A stretch of DNA of 64,000 nt from CBDBZL01 sp031399025 (GCA_031399025.1 JANNOJ010000022.1:158408-222407), one strand, 5' to 3'; positions 36,374-45,683 are shown, numbered from the stretch's first letter. Made by a program: numbers and translations. Notes: generated from the letters alone by a model not told the origin.

Positions 36374-36627
36374 ATGGCAGACCAGGTAAGGCTGACCGCC
36401 TGCGAAGAAGCCTGGACCACTCCGCGGTGGCGGCGGAACTCAAGACGGTCCCCGACAGCCCGACGCCGAGCCTCGACAAGCTGCTGGTCAAGGGCATTTA
36501 CGACGCCCAAGCCGACATCGGCGGCCGGCGGTGCGGTTCGTCGACAGCTTCGAGTACGGCGAGGAGGAACGGCGCGCTGTGCCACGGCAAGGCCGAGCGG
36601 GTGTTCCCCATCGCCGCTGAACCATGA
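36374..36627 (+). pseudogene. Amidohydrolase remnant with large internal deletion
   Basis: ATG 36374 has a good ribosome-binding site (GAGGAGGGG). The first residues, RLTACEEAWTTP, and then in another frame PTPSLDKLLVKGIYDAQADI, match the N-terminus of decarboxylase-type amidohydrolases (amidohydrolase_2). Directly after that come pieces reading RFVDSFEYGEEERRAV and CHGKAERVF, which match the extreme C-terminus of the same family. The catalytic middle, about 250 residues, is missing. Confidence 0.55.
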
Positions 36628-36774
36628 CCAACCGCACATGACCACCACGGTTGGTCCTGAGGAGCCATCGTGCTTGTCCAGATGGCGTCTCGACGGGCGC
36701 TGGCCTGGCGCAGGGGGCTTCGCGACGGGCGCTCGGCTGGGCTCGGTCCCGCCTCGGCCCGAACGGGAATGCGG

Positions 36775-37903
36775 ATGAGCCCGCTCGCCGGCCTCAAGGT
36801 GGTTGAACTGGCGCGCATCCTCGCCGGGCCATGGGCGGGGCAGGTGCTGGCGGACCTTGGCGCGGAGGTGGTCAAGGTCGAGAGCCCCGAGGGCGACGAC
36901 ACCCGCCGCTGGGGGCCGCCCTTCGTCGACAATGCGGACGGCTCGCGCGACGCGGCCTATTTCCACGCCACCAACCGCGGCAAGGCGAGCGTGGTGGCGG
37001 ACTTCAACATGGCCGAAGACCTGGCGCGGGTGAAGGCGCTGATCGCCGGCGCGGACGTGGTGATCGAAAACTTCAAGGTCGGCGGGCTGGCGAAGTTCGG
37101 CCTCGACTACGCTAGCCTCGCCGCCGCCAACCCGCGCCTGGTCTATTGCTCGATCACCGGCTTCGGCCAGGACGGACCGCGTGCGCAGGAGGCGGGGTAC
37201 GACTTCATCGTCCAGGGCATGAGTGGGATCATGGACCTGACCGGCTTTCCCGATGGCCCGCCCACCAAGATCGGCGTCGCCTATGCCGACATCATGACCG
37301 GGCTCTATGCCGTCATCGCGATCCAGGCGGCGCTGCGCCAGCGCGAGGCGACCGGGCGCGGGCAGATGATCGACATGGCGCTGCTCGACGTGATGGTCGG
37401 CACGCTCGCCAACCAGGCGATGAACTACCTGGTCTCGGGGCAGGTGCCCACGCGGATGGGCAACGCGCACCCCAACATCGTGCCTTACGAGGCGTTCCCG
37501 TGCGCCGATGGCTGGCTGATCATCGCCGTGGGCACCGACCGCCAGTTCGCCCGCCTCGCCGCGCTGCTGGACCTGGATGCGCGGGCGGAATGGTCCACCA
37601 ACGCCGGCCGCGTCGCCGACCGTGCCGCCCTCTCCCCCCGCCATCGCCGATCTCACCCGAGGCTGGCGGCGCGACGAACTCCTGGCGCGCCTCGCCGACC
37701 TCGGCATTCCCGCCGGCCCCATCAACACTGTCGCCCAAGCGCTCGCTGATCCCCAGATCGTGGCGCGCGGAATGGTTATTGCGCTAGGTAACGGCTTGGA
37801 AGGCCTGCGCACGCCGATCCGCTTTTTGGCGGCCGAGCTTGCGCCTGGCAGACCTTCACCTCGGTTAGCGGAGCACTTGCGACGGCGACGAGGACCTCGG
37901 TAG
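36775..37903 (+). pseudogene. Class III (CaiB/BaiF) CoA-transferase, frameshifted
   Basis: The first 285 or so residues form a typical family III CoA-transferase: LAGLKVVELARILAGPWAGQ, the catalytic-Asp region in GYDFIVQGMSGIMDLTG, and QREATGRGQMIDMALLD. At about 37634-37639 a run of six C moves the frame by one. The remaining C-terminal part (IADLTRGWRRDELLARLADLG to LAEHLRRRRG) continues in the next frame and stops at 37903. ATGs at 36769 and 36775 are alternative starts. The homopolymer lesion may be a real mutation or a sequencing error; if it is an error, the gene is intact at about 376 residues. Confidence 0.8.
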
Positions 37904-38291
37904 CGGCTGTGCGCGGCTATGGCTGTACCGGTCTGCCGATAAAGAAACGATGAGCCCCAAAACCGCCGAGAAATAACCAGAGAAGATACGATCCGCCGGT
38001 GAATTTTTTTCCGTGCTTCAAAAGTCAGCTGAGTTCGCCAGTCGCGGCCGGCGCGATCTTCCATCTCCTGAAATCCGACCGGCCGCACCGCCCATCCTGT
38101 TTGATCGCGGAAAATCCGACCGGCGATCTGCCGCAACGGGCTTGCCTGATGATTGGCGGCAGCGTCCTCGAGGGGCGCAACTCGGTTGTGATTAAGCCCC
38201 CGGCGTTCGCATCAAGCACTAAGCCTATCGGGGAGCGATTATGGGAACCAACCGCAACATCTGAAAAAACGCTAATGTTTTCATAGCGACG
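37904..38291. other. 388-base gap before tRNA-Ser, no supported gene
   Basis: Composition is less GC-rich than neighbouring genes. The only repeats noticed are two copies of AAATCCGACCGG about 43 bases apart. No coding frame has a recognisable domain. It adjoins the decayed gene cluster on its left. Confidence 0.45.
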
Positions 38292-38384
38292 TGGCGGAGA
38301 CGGAGGGATTCGAACCCTCGGTACGAGTAATCCCCGTACGGCGGTTTAGCAAACCGCTGGTTTCAGCCACTCACCCACGTCTCC
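38292..38384 (-). tRNA. tRNA-Ser (anticodon GCT)
   Basis: On the minus strand a class II tRNA folds with acceptor GGAGACG pairing CGTCTCC. The anticodon stem-loop is GGTTTGCTAAACC, the variable arm is long, and the T-loop is GGTTCGAATCC. The 3' CCA is encoded at 38292-38294. GCT reads AGC/AGT serine codons. Confidence 0.95.
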
Positions 38385-38563
38385 GGATCGCAGCGGCGAG
38401 CGCGCGCTATAACGGGGGGGGGGTGGCGCGGCAAGGGTGTGAAGAAGCTCGGCCCGGCGCTCAAGGCTGTGGATTCGGCTCGCCGGGAAATGGACTCGTC
38501 TCGCCGTATGTTCATTGTCGCTTAACGCCCGGTGGCTTGTGCTGCGAGCGAGGCATTGGTGGA

Positions 38564-39388
38564 ATGAACAAGGCGATGATCGATTGCATGTCAGCCTGGA
38601 GCAGACGCTGGGCGCCCGTCCTGATGCTCGCGTCGGCACTCGCCGGGTCCGCCGTGCAGGCGCAGGAGATCGAACGGATCGATCCCGATGCGGCGATCGA
38701 CGCCGACCTTGACGCCGAGCTCGATCCAGGGCGGCCGGGCTTGGGCGAGGACGATGCCGATCGCAGCACTGCACCCCCGCCCACCCCGGCGCCCGGCCCG
38801 GATCGGCCGAGCGGGCAATACGAGGCTATCCCTGCCGCGCCGCCCTCCGCCCCGTCTCCCGCCGAGACTTCCCGCGCGGCCACCGCCGCCGCTGCCCAGC
38901 CGTCGACCACCTACGCCCAGGACGACCTGATCGGCGCCGCCGAGAGCGTGTTCGGCAAGGGCGCGGAGGGTCTCGCCCGCATCATCGAGGACGTGCTCAG
39001 CAAGCAGGGCGAGCCCAACGGCTACATCGTCGGCCGCGAGGGCGGGGGCGCGTTCATCCTGGGCGTGCGCTACGGCTCGGGCACGCTGTTCCACCGGGTG
39101 GAAGGACAGCAGCCGGTCTATTGGACGGGGCCTTCGATCGGTCTCGATGCCGGCGCCAATGCGGGCAATACCTTCGTGCTGGTCTACAACTTGTACGATA
39201 CGCAGGACTTGTACGAGCGCTATCCGGCGGGCGAGGGGCAGGCCTATTTCGTCGGCGGCTTCACCGCCAGCTATTTGCGCAAGGGCAATGTGGTGCTGAT
39301 CCCGATCCGGGTCGGCGCCGGGCTCAGGCTGGGGATCAATGCGGGCTACATGCGCTTCTCCAAGGAGCAACGCTGGCTGCCGTTCTGA
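38564..39388 (+). CDS. eipA: DUF1134 / EipA-like envelope protein
   Basis: The 274-residue periplasmic protein has a signal peptide ending AGSAVQAQ, an acidic then Pro/Ala-rich linker (about residues 30-120), and the C-terminal DUF1134 beta-barrel-like domain (GAEGLARIIEDVLSKQGEPNG, then GPSIGLDAGANAG). EipA of Brucella belongs to this family and supports cell-envelope integrity. ATG 38564 was chosen because the signal peptide starts there. Confidence 0.85.
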   Translation: MNKAMIDCMSAWSRRWAPVLMLASALAGSAVQAQEIERIDPDAAIDADLDAELDPGRPGLGEDDADRSTAPPPTPAPGPDRPSGQYEAIPAAPPSAPSPAETSRAATAAAAQPSTTYAQDDLIGAAESVFGKGAEGLARIIEDVLSKQGEPNGYIVGREGGGAFILGVRYGSGTLFHRVEGQQPVYWTGPSIGLDAGANAGNTFVLVYNLYDTQDLYERYPAGEGQAYFVGGFTASYLRKGNVVLIPIRVGAGLRLGINAGYMRFSKEQRWLPF

Positions 39389-39464
39389 CCGCGCTCTCGC
39401 CATCCGGGCAAAGCGTGCAAACCCGCTTGCGATGGCAGCGCGCCGGTTGCATGGAACCGCCGCC

Positions 39465-40643
39465 ATGCTCGACACACTCGACCAACAACCGCCCGACGCG
39501 CTGCTCGCGCTGATCAAGCAGTACGAAGCCGACGACCGCCCCGGCAAGATCGATCTCGGCGTCGGCGTCTATCGCACCGCGGACGGCGCCACGCCGGTCT
39601 TTGCGGCGATCAAGGCGGCCGAACAGCAGCTCGTGGAGAGCCAGGAGACCAAGGCCTATCTCGGCCCCGAAGGCGACATGGGCTTCGTCCATGCGCTGAT
39701 GCCGCACGTCTTCGGCGCTGCCGATCCCAGGCGTGGCGGGCGGATCGAAGGGATGCAGACGCCCGGCGGGACCGGCGCCCTGCGCCTCGCCGCCGCCCTG
39801 GCGGCGCGCGCCGGCGCGGCGCGCGTGCTGATGGGCATGCCGAGTTGGCCCAACCATGCGCCCATCCTCGCCGATCTGGGCCTGGAGGTCGCCGGCTTTG
39901 CCCACGCCGCGCCCGAGGGCATCGTCGACATGGCCGCGCTGCGCACCGCGCTTGGGCAGGCGCGCGCGGGCGATGCCATCCTCCTCCACGGCTGCTGCCA
40001 CAACCCCACCGGCATCGACTACGCGCCCGGCCATTGGGACGAGATCGCCGGCCGGGTGGCGGCAGCGGGCGTGCTGCCGATCATCGACTTGGCCTACCAG
40101 GGCCTGGGCGGGGGCATGGAACAGGACGCCTACGGGATGCGCGCGGTGCTCGCCGCGGTGCCCGAGGCGCTGGTGGCGTTCAGCTGCGACAAGAATTTCG
40201 GGCTCTACCGCGACCGCGTCGGCGCGCTCTATACGATGGGCGCGGATGCGGAGCAGACCGGGCGGATCATCTCCAACGGCCACGCCATCGCCCGCGCCAC
40301 CTGGTCGATGCCGCCCGATCACGGCGCGGCCGCGGTGCGGCTGGTGCTCGCCGACGAGCAGTTGACGTCCGGCTGGATGGCCGAGCTCACCGCGATGCGC
40401 GAGCGGATCGCCGGGGTCCGCCGCCAGCTGGCGGCGGCGGGGACCGCCGGCCCGGTGAACCTGGCGCCGCTCGCCCACCAGCACGGCATGTTCGCGATGC
40501 TGCCGCTGTCGCGCGAGCAGATCGCTGCCTTGCGGGCCGAGCACGGCGTCTACATGGCCGGTTCCGGGCGGATCAACGTGGCCGGGCTGACGACCGCCAA
40601 TATCGGGCGCTTCGTCGGCGCGTTGGAGGGCCTGGGCGGCTGA
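39465..40643 (+). CDS. tyrB: Aromatic/aspartate aminotransferase (class I, PLP)
   Basis: The 392-residue enzyme has the class I-alpha aminotransferase layout. PGKIDLGVGVYRTADG is at the N-terminus, TPGGTGALRLAA near residue 105, HGCCHNPTG binds PLP phosphate and ring, Lys243 in CDKNFGLYRDRVG is the PLP lysine, and GRINVAGL carries the substrate-carboxylate arginine. It likely transaminates tyrosine, phenylalanine and aspartate, and could supply the hydroxyphenylpyruvate used by HppD. ATG 39465 gives the usual family length. Confidence 0.9.
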   Translation: MLDTLDQQPPDALLALIKQYEADDRPGKIDLGVGVYRTADGATPVFAAIKAAEQQLVESQETKAYLGPEGDMGFVHALMPHVFGAADPRRGGRIEGMQTPGGTGALRLAAALAARAGAARVLMGMPSWPNHAPILADLGLEVAGFAHAAPEGIVDMAALRTALGQARAGDAILLHGCCHNPTGIDYAPGHWDEIAGRVAAAGVLPIIDLAYQGLGGGMEQDAYGMRAVLAAVPEALVAFSCDKNFGLYRDRVGALYTMGADAEQTGRIISNGHAIARATWSMPPDHGAAAVRLVLADEQLTSGWMAELTAMRERIAGVRRQLAAAGTAGPVNLAPLAHQHGMFAMLPLSREQIAALRAEHGVYMAGSGRINVAGLTTANIGRFVGALEGLGG

Positions 40644-40657
40644 GATGTGCCACTGAG

Positions 40658-41197
40658 ATGGATCGCCAACCGGTCCTGGTAGGGGAACGACTGATCCTGC
40701 GGCCGCTCGATCGCGGTGATTGGCAGGCGCTCTACGCGCTGGCGGCCGACCCGCTGGTCTGGGCGCAGCATCCGATGGGCGACCGCTGGCGCGAGCCGGT
40801 TTTCCGGGCCTTCTTCGACGATGCGCTGGCCCAGGGCGGCGCCTTGGCGGTGGTCGACCAGGCGAGCGGCGCGGCCATCGGCTCGAGCCGTTTTCAGAAC
40901 CACCAGCCGGATGCGCGAGGCATTGGGTGGACGGGCAGCGTCGAGATCGGCTGGACCTTCCTCGGCCGCGCCTGGTGGGGCCGGGGCGTCAATGCCGAGA
41001 TGAAGCAGCTGATGCTCGCCCATGCGTTCCGCTTCGTCGATCGGGTGGTGTTCCGGGTCGGCGAGAGCAATTGGCGCTCGCGGCGGGCGATGGAGAAGAT
41101 CGGCGGCCGGCTGACCGGCGAGGTCGAGCGCCTGCCGACCGATCACGGCAAGATCGTTCACGTCATCTACGCAATCGACCGGGCCCCGCAGGGGTGA
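40658..41197 (+). CDS. RimJ/RimL-type GNAT acetyltransferase
   Basis: The 179-residue protein has the GNAT_3 layout: GERLILRPLDRGDWQALYAL at the N-terminus, VEIGWTFLGRAWWGRGVNAE with the acetyl-CoA binding loop, and SRRAMEKIGGRLTGE at the end. These enzymes acetylate N-termini, small metabolites or antibiotics. The substrate is not readable. It starts 15 bases after the aminotransferase stop. Confidence 0.85.
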   Translation: MDRQPVLVGERLILRPLDRGDWQALYALAADPLVWAQHPMGDRWREPVFRAFFDDALAQGGALAVVDQASGAAIGSSRFQNHQPDARGIGWTGSVEIGWTFLGRAWWGRGVNAEMKQLMLAHAFRFVDRVVFRVGESNWRSRRAMEKIGGRLTGEVERLPTDHGKIVHVIYAIDRAPQG

Positions 41198-41256
41198 GCG
41201 GCCGGCCCCTGCCCCGCGGTCATCTACCCGCAATGGAGCGCTGGCAGGAGGCGCCC

Positions 41257-42354
41257 ATGCTCAGTGCCATCCGCCTCGGCCTTGCCGCCTCGAAGCGCTC
41301 GTCGAGGCCGGTGGCGGGGGCGCTGCTCGTGCTCGCCTCGGCGGCCGCCGCGCAGGCGCCAGCCGAGGCGCCGCGGGTCGACTGGCTGATGCTGGCGATG
41401 GGCGCGCTCGGCGGGCTGGTGCTGTTCCTGTACGGGGTCGACCTGCTCGCCCGCGCGCTGCGCGACGGCCAGGACGATCGCTTCAAGCGCCTCATCCAGC
41501 GCAGCTCGTCCAATCGCTTCGCGGCGCTCGGCACCGGGACCGTGGCCACGGTGGTGCTCGACAGCTCCTCGGTGGTCATCGTCCTGGTCATCGCGCTGGT
41601 GGATGCCCGGCTGATGGCCTTCGCCAGCGCGCTGCCGGTGATCCTGGGAGCCAACATCGGCACCACCATCTCCAGCCAGGTGTTCGCCTGGAACATCGAT
41701 ACTTTCGCGCCGGTGCTGATGGCGGTGGGCCTCGGCTGGCGGGTGCTCGCCAAGGCCGACGGGGCCAAGCGCTGGGCGACGGTGCTGCTGGGGATCGGCC
41801 TCGTCCTGTTCGGCCTCAGCCTGATCGGCGCCGCGGCCGAGCCGCTGCAGGACCATCCCGAGATCCTCGCCCTGCTGCGCGAGCTGGAGAACCCGCTCTA
41901 CGGCGTGCTCGCCGGCGCCGCGGTGACGGTGGCCATCCAGTCCTCCTCGGCGATGATGGGGATCGTCATCACCCTGGCGGGGGGCGGGCTCGTCACGCTG
42001 CCGGCCGGCATCGCGATGATGCTGGGGGCCGAGATCGGCACCTGCGCCGATACGCTGGTGGCAACGCTGGGCCGTTCGCGCGCGGCGGTGAAGGCGGGCG
42101 TTTTCCACCTGTTGTTCAACATCGCCTCGGTCACCATCGGGGTGCTGCTGATCGACCAGCTGGTCGGTTTCGCCCAAGGGTCGGGTAGCGATACCGGCCA
42201 GCGGATCGCCAACGCGCATGTCCTGTTCAATGTGGTCGGGGCGCTGCTGGCGCTGCCGTTCGTGCGGCTCTCGGCCGGGCTGCTCGATCGCATCGTGCCC
42301 GAGCGCGAGGTTCAGGATGGCGGGGGCGCTCGGGAGCAACCCGCCGCCAGCTAG
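41257..42354 (+). CDS. Na/Pi-cotransporter II-related membrane protein
   Basis: The 365-residue protein has eight to nine hydrophobic segments and the duplicated Na/Pi signature. The first repeat contains GTVATVVLDSSSVVIVLVIA and GANIGTTIS, the second AIQSSSAMMGIVITLAGG and GAEIGTCADT. The QSSS/DSSS and GANIGTT motifs form the substrate site. The PhoU-like C-terminal domain found in longer members is absent. ATG 41257 follows AGGAGG at ideal spacing and is preferred to 41233. The end overlaps the convergent ribE. Confidence 0.88.
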   Translation: MLSAIRLGLAASKRSSRPVAGALLVLASAAAAQAPAEAPRVDWLMLAMGALGGLVLFLYGVDLLARALRDGQDDRFKRLIQRSSSNRFAALGTGTVATVVLDSSSVVIVLVIALVDARLMAFASALPVILGANIGTTISSQVFAWNIDTFAPVLMAVGLGWRVLAKADGAKRWATVLLGIGLVLFGLSLIGAAAEPLQDHPEILALLRELENPLYGVLAGAAVTVAIQSSSAMMGIVITLAGGGLVTLPAGIAMMLGAEIGTCADTLVATLGRSRAAVKAGVFHLLFNIASVTIGVLLIDQLVGFAQGSGSDTGQRIANAHVLFNVVGALLALPFVRLSAGLLDRIVPEREVQDGGGAREQPAAS

Positions 42355-42983
42355 GCCCGCAGGCTCTGCATCCGCTGGAGGTAGCGGGCGAGCGTGTCGA
42401 TCTCCAGGTTCACCTCGCCGCCCTGGCGCAATTCGCCAAGCGTGGTGACCTCGGCGGTGTGAGGGATGACGTTGACTTCGAAATGGACGCTCCCGTCGGG
42501 CCGATCGGCCACCGAATTGATGGTCAGCGAGACGCCATCGAGCGCGATCGACCCCTTGGCCGCCAGGAACGGGGCGAGCGCGCCGGGCGCTTCCACGGTG
42601 ATCCGCATCGAGCCGCCTTCGGGCCGCCAGTCGGTCAGCGTGCCCACCGCATCGACGTGGCCGGCGACGATGTGCCCGCCCAGCTCGTCGCCCACCCTGA
42701 GCGAGCGTTCGAGGTTGATCCGCTGCCCGGCCGTCCACATTCCGCGCGCGGTTCGGGCAACGGTTTCGGCCGAGACGTCGACCGCGAACCAGGCCTGCCG
42801 CCGCTCATCCTGAGCTTGTCGAGGGGCGCGCTCGACCACGGTGAGGCAGACGCCCGCGCAGGCGATCGAGGCGCCGATGGCGAGGTCGGCCGGGTCGAAG
42901 GGGCAGGCGATGCGCACGCGCAGGTCGCCCCGCTGCTCGACGCTTGCCACGGTGCCGATGGCGGTGACGATGCCGGTGAACAT
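42351..42983 (-). CDS. ribE: Riboflavin synthase alpha chain
   Basis: The 210-residue enzyme dismutates 6,7-dimethyl-8-ribityllumazine to riboflavin. It starts MFTGIVTAIGTV and consists of two lumazine-binding barrels. The first has IACAGVCLTVVE and the second SIALDGVSLTIN, with GGHIVAGHVD in between. It follows ribD by nine bases. Its stop overlaps the end of the convergent Na/Pi transporter gene. Confidence 0.95.
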   Translation of the reverse strand: MFTGIVTAIGTVASVEQRGDLRVRIACPFDPADLAIGASIACAGVCLTVVERAPRQAQDERRQAWFAVDVSAETVARTARGMWTAGQRINLERSLRVGDELGGHIVAGHVDAVGTLTDWRPEGGSMRITVEAPGALAPFLAAKGSIALDGVSLTINSVADRPDGSVHFEVNVIPHTAEVTTLGELRQGGEVNLEIDTLARYLQRMQSLRA

Positions 42984-42992
42984 GCGGCCCTC

Positions 42993-43961
42993 CTAGCGGC
43001 TCCGTTGGTAGATTTCGAGCGTGTCGGGGGCGAAGCGGCGGCGATCGACGAAACGCCAGCGGGAATGGGCTTGGGTCAGCGATTCCGGGCCGAATGCGGC
43101 CAGTGCGGGCGTGCCGCCGCCCAGCAGGATCGGCGCGCGATAGAGCAGCAGCCGGTCGACCAAATCGGCTTCGAGGAACGCCGCAGCCGCCTGCGCGCCG
43201 CCTTCGACCAGCAGGTGCTGCACGCCCTCGAGCCGGTCGAGCGCGGCCAGGTCGAGCCGTTCCCACCCCGCCGGCGGATCGCCGCGGGTGAGAACCATGC
43301 GCCGCGCTCTGCGCTGTTCCAGGCCCGGCAGGCGGACGTCGAGCGCGGGCGCATCGGCGCGCAGCGTTCCCCCACCCACGACGATCGCATCCGCCCGCGC
43401 CCGCTCGCGGTGCCCATGCGCGCGGGCGGGCGGGCCGGTGATCCAGCGGCTCTCGCCCCCCGCGGTGGCGATGACGCCGTCGAGCGAGGTGGCGAGCTTG
43501 AGCGTGACGTGCGGGCGGTGGAGCGTGCGCGAGCTCAGGTAGCCGGCGAGGCTGTCGCGGCAGCCGGGGTCGTCGGTGCAGGCGATGTCGACGCCGGCCT
43601 GCCGCAGCCGGGCAAGGCCCGTGCCGCCGGTCCGCCCGTCGGGATCCTCGATCCCCGCGACCACCCGCGCCAGCCCGGCCTGCGCCACCAGCTCGGCACA
43701 AGCCGGCCCGCGCTCGGAGCGGTGGGCGCAGGGCTCGAGCGTGACGTAGAGCGTCGCCCCTCGGGCGCCCTCGCCGGCCTGCGCCAGTGCGATGGCCTCG
43801 GCATGCGGCCGACCACCGGGCCGAGTCCAGCCGCGGCCCCGCACGATGCCGTCCTTGACGATGATCGCCGCCACCGCCGGATTGGGCCGGCTCAGCGGGC
43901 GGGCGCGCTCGGCCAGGGCGGCGGCGGCGGCCAGCCAGCGCGCGTCGGCGTCACTCGTCAC
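42993..43961 (-). CDS. ribD: Bifunctional riboflavin deaminase/reductase
   Basis: The 322-residue enzyme performs two early riboflavin steps. The N-terminal cytidine-deaminase-like domain binds zinc through HAEAIAL and EPCAHRSERGPAC. The C-terminal reductase has TLKLATSLDGVIA and LLVEGGAQAAAAF. GTG 43959-43961 gives the usual N-terminus (TSDADARWLAAA) and overlaps the upstream gene; ATG 43980-43982 would add seven residues. No FMN riboswitch was seen. Confidence 0.93.
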   Translation of the reverse strand: MTSDADARWLAAAAALAERARPLSRPNPAVAAIIVKDGIVRGRGWTRPGGRPHAEAIALAQAGEGARGATLYVTLEPCAHRSERGPACAELVAQAGLARVVAGIEDPDGRTGGTGLARLRQAGVDIACTDDPGCRDSLAGYLSSRTLHRPHVTLKLATSLDGVIATAGGESRWITGPPARAHGHRERARADAIVVGGGTLRADAPALDVRLPGLEQRRARRMVLTRGDPPAGWERLDLAALDRLEGVQHLLVEGGAQAAAAFLEADLVDRLLLYRAPILLGGGTPALAAFGPESLTQAHSRWRFVDRRRFAPDTLEIYQRSR

Positions 43962-44400
43962 GCGGCGCGCCGGGTTCCTCATCGGTTGCGGCGCGCGCGG
44001 CGGCGGTGGCCGCTTTCTCGGCGGCGCGTTCGCGCTCGAGTTCGGCTTCCATCGCATCCACGTCGATGAAGGTCGCGCGGCCGAGCTGGCGGTACATCTC
44101 CCTGGTCAGTTCCTCGCGCTCGGCGATGAGCGCGGCCAGCTCCTCCTTGCGCTTCTGGTTGGCGATGTTGGAGGCGATGATCTGCTCGCGGGTGCGGTCG
44201 GGATCGAAGGTGCTGATGTAGGTGATTTCGGGCCGCGCCGGCTCCATCCGCTGGCTTTCGGGCACGAAGACCATGAACAGGGCGAAGGTCGCGGCGATGG
44301 CGACCCCCATGATCTGCCAGCGATGCGGCGTGGGCTGGCGCCATTCGCGCGCGAAGTCCTCCACCGCGTGCTTGGGGTTGATGCGGCGCCGCAAGCTCAT
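43951..44400 (-). CDS. Single-pass membrane protein of unknown function
   Basis: The 149-residue protein has a cytosolic basic N-terminus, one membrane helix (IMGVAIAATFALFMVFV, about residues 30-46) and a charged, probably coiled-coil C-terminal part from about 70 to 149. No family name is recognised. It overlaps ribD by 11 bases and may be co-transcribed with the riboflavin genes. Confidence 0.7.
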   Translation of the reverse strand: MSLRRRINPKHAVEDFAREWRQPTPHRWQIMGVAIAATFALFMVFVPESQRMEPARPEITYISTFDPDRTREQIIASNIANQKRKEELAALIAEREELTREMYRQLGRATFIDVDAMEAELERERAAEKAATAAARAATDEEPGAPRDE

Positions 44401-44466
44401 GGCCGGAAACTCATGCGCGCCAAGATAGGTGGCCGGGCGCGCGCATGCCAGCCACTTTTCGCGGCA

Positions 44467-45201
44467 TCAGCCGAACGCGGCGTACAGCCCGCGGCCGTGT
44501 AGCTTGAGCCAGCGATCGGCCTCGACGAGATCGCCTTCGAACAGCCGGGCAAGCAGCGCGTGGAAGGCGGGCGAATGGTCGAAATGCGCCAGGTGCGCCA
44601 CTTCGTGCGCGACCACCGAGCGGCGCACCAGGTCGGGCGCCATCACCAGCCGCCAGTTGATGCGGATGGCGCGCGCGCCGTGCCGGGCGACCGAGCAGCT
44701 GCCCCAGCGCCGCTGGGCGCGCGACAATCTCAGCGCCGGCCTCCCCTGCCCCGCTTGGGCGCAGTAGTCGGCGAGGTCGGCAGCGGCGAGGCGCAGCGCT
44801 TCCTCCTCCAGCCAGGCGCGGACCCGGCGGGGGAGCGCGGATCGCGGCCCGCCGCAACGCAGGCTGCCCGGCTCCAGCACCGGCCGGCGCGAGTGGCGCT
44901 GGTCCCAGGCGAGCCGCACTGGCTCACCGCGATAAAGCACCGTGCCGCCCGGCGCGACGGGGTCGGCCTCGGGAACCGCGTCCAGCTGCTGCTCGAGCCA
45001 GGCGGTACGCGCCTGCGCGAAGGCGAGCGCATGACGCGTGCCGCACCATTGCGGCAGGGTGATGCGCACCTCGCTGCCGTCGGGCGCCAGCCGCATCGTC
45101 AGCCGCCTGGCGCGGGCATTGCGGCGGATGGCGAGCGGCAGGGTCCGACCGGCGACCGCCACGCTGGGCTCGTGCAGCTCGCCGCACAGCCAGTCGATCA
45201 T
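44467..45201 (-). CDS. YgjP-like metal-dependent hydrolase (SprT/M48-related)
   Basis: The 244-residue protein has the YgjP plan: a beta-rich N-terminal domain (RRNARARRLTMRLAPDG) and a C-terminal zinc motif VVAHEVAHLAHFDHS. The third ligand is probably His in DHSPAFHALLA. SRAQRRWGSCS is the conserved strand-turn before it. Substrate unknown. It overlaps the cysteine-cluster gene by four bases. Confidence 0.85.
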   Translation of the reverse strand: MIDWLCGELHEPSVAVAGRTLPLAIRRNARARRLTMRLAPDGSEVRITLPQWCGTRHALAFAQARTAWLEQQLDAVPEADPVAPGGTVLYRGEPVRLAWDQRHSRRPVLEPGSLRCGGPRSALPRRVRAWLEEEALRLAAADLADYCAQAGQGRPALRLSRAQRRWGSCSVARHGARAIRINWRLVMAPDLVRRSVVAHEVAHLAHFDHSPAFHALLARLFEGDLVEADRWLKLHGRGLYAAFG

Positions 45202-45683
45202 CCGGCCCCCTGGCCCTCAAACCCGATCGTTCGCCGGCGCGGCCGGCGGTCCCAGTCGGTGAGGTGGTGCTCCAGCGGCCCGGCCACCGTCTCGCTGATG
45301 CAGCGGCCCGCGACGCAGGCCCCCGCCGCGATCATGGCGTCGCTGCCGCCGGTGAGGAGCGGGTGCCAGGCGGGCAGGGGATCGCCGTCGGCGCGGCGGC
45401 GATAGGCGCAGCTGGCCGGCAGCCAGGGCACCTCCCGCGCCAGCCGCGGGGTCAATCGCAGGCAATCGGGCACGAACGCCTTGCGGTTGCGGTAATCCAT
45501 GCAGCGCGCGGTGCCGGTGTCGAGCAGGCGGCAGGCGACGTTGGTCTCCAGGATCTGGCCGGTGTCCTCGTCCTCCAGCTTGTGCAGGCAGCAGCGCCCG
45601 CAGCCGTCGCACAGCGCCTCCCACTCGGCGCGCGAGAGCGTGTCGATCGGCAGCTCCCAGAAGCGCTCCCTCAGCTCACCCAT
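45198..45683 (-). CDS. YcgN-like cysteine-cluster protein (UPF0260/YkgJ)
   Basis: The 161-residue cytosolic protein has conserved cysteines CDGCGRCC at about residues 25-32, then C in VACRLLD, CMDYRNRK, VPDCLRL, ASCAYRR and AGRCISE. This matches UPF0260 proteins proposed to bind metal or an Fe-S cluster. The start at 45681-45683 overlaps the SCO gene end by 13 bases, so the two are coupled. Confidence 0.85.
   Translation of the reverse strand: MGELRERFWELPIDTLSRAEWEALCDGCGRCCLHKLEDEDTGQILETNVACRLLDTGTARCMDYRNRKAFVPDCLRLTPRLAREVPWLPASCAYRRRADGDPLPAWHPLLTGGSDAMIAAGACVAGRCISETVAGPLEHHLTDWDRRPRRRTIGFEGQGAG

Noticed and set aside
36184..38136. 650-residue minus-strand frame over the CoA-transferase region
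   Set aside because: The plus strand has the CoA-transferase motifs. The minus frame is a composition shadow.
38413..38422. Run of ten G between tRNA-Ser and eipA
   Set aside because: A plain homopolymer in a non-coding gap with no paired element; no function is supported.
42984..44057. FMN riboswitch controlling the riboflavin genes
   Set aside because: ribD overlaps the gene before it and there is no long leader with the conserved RFN stem pattern.
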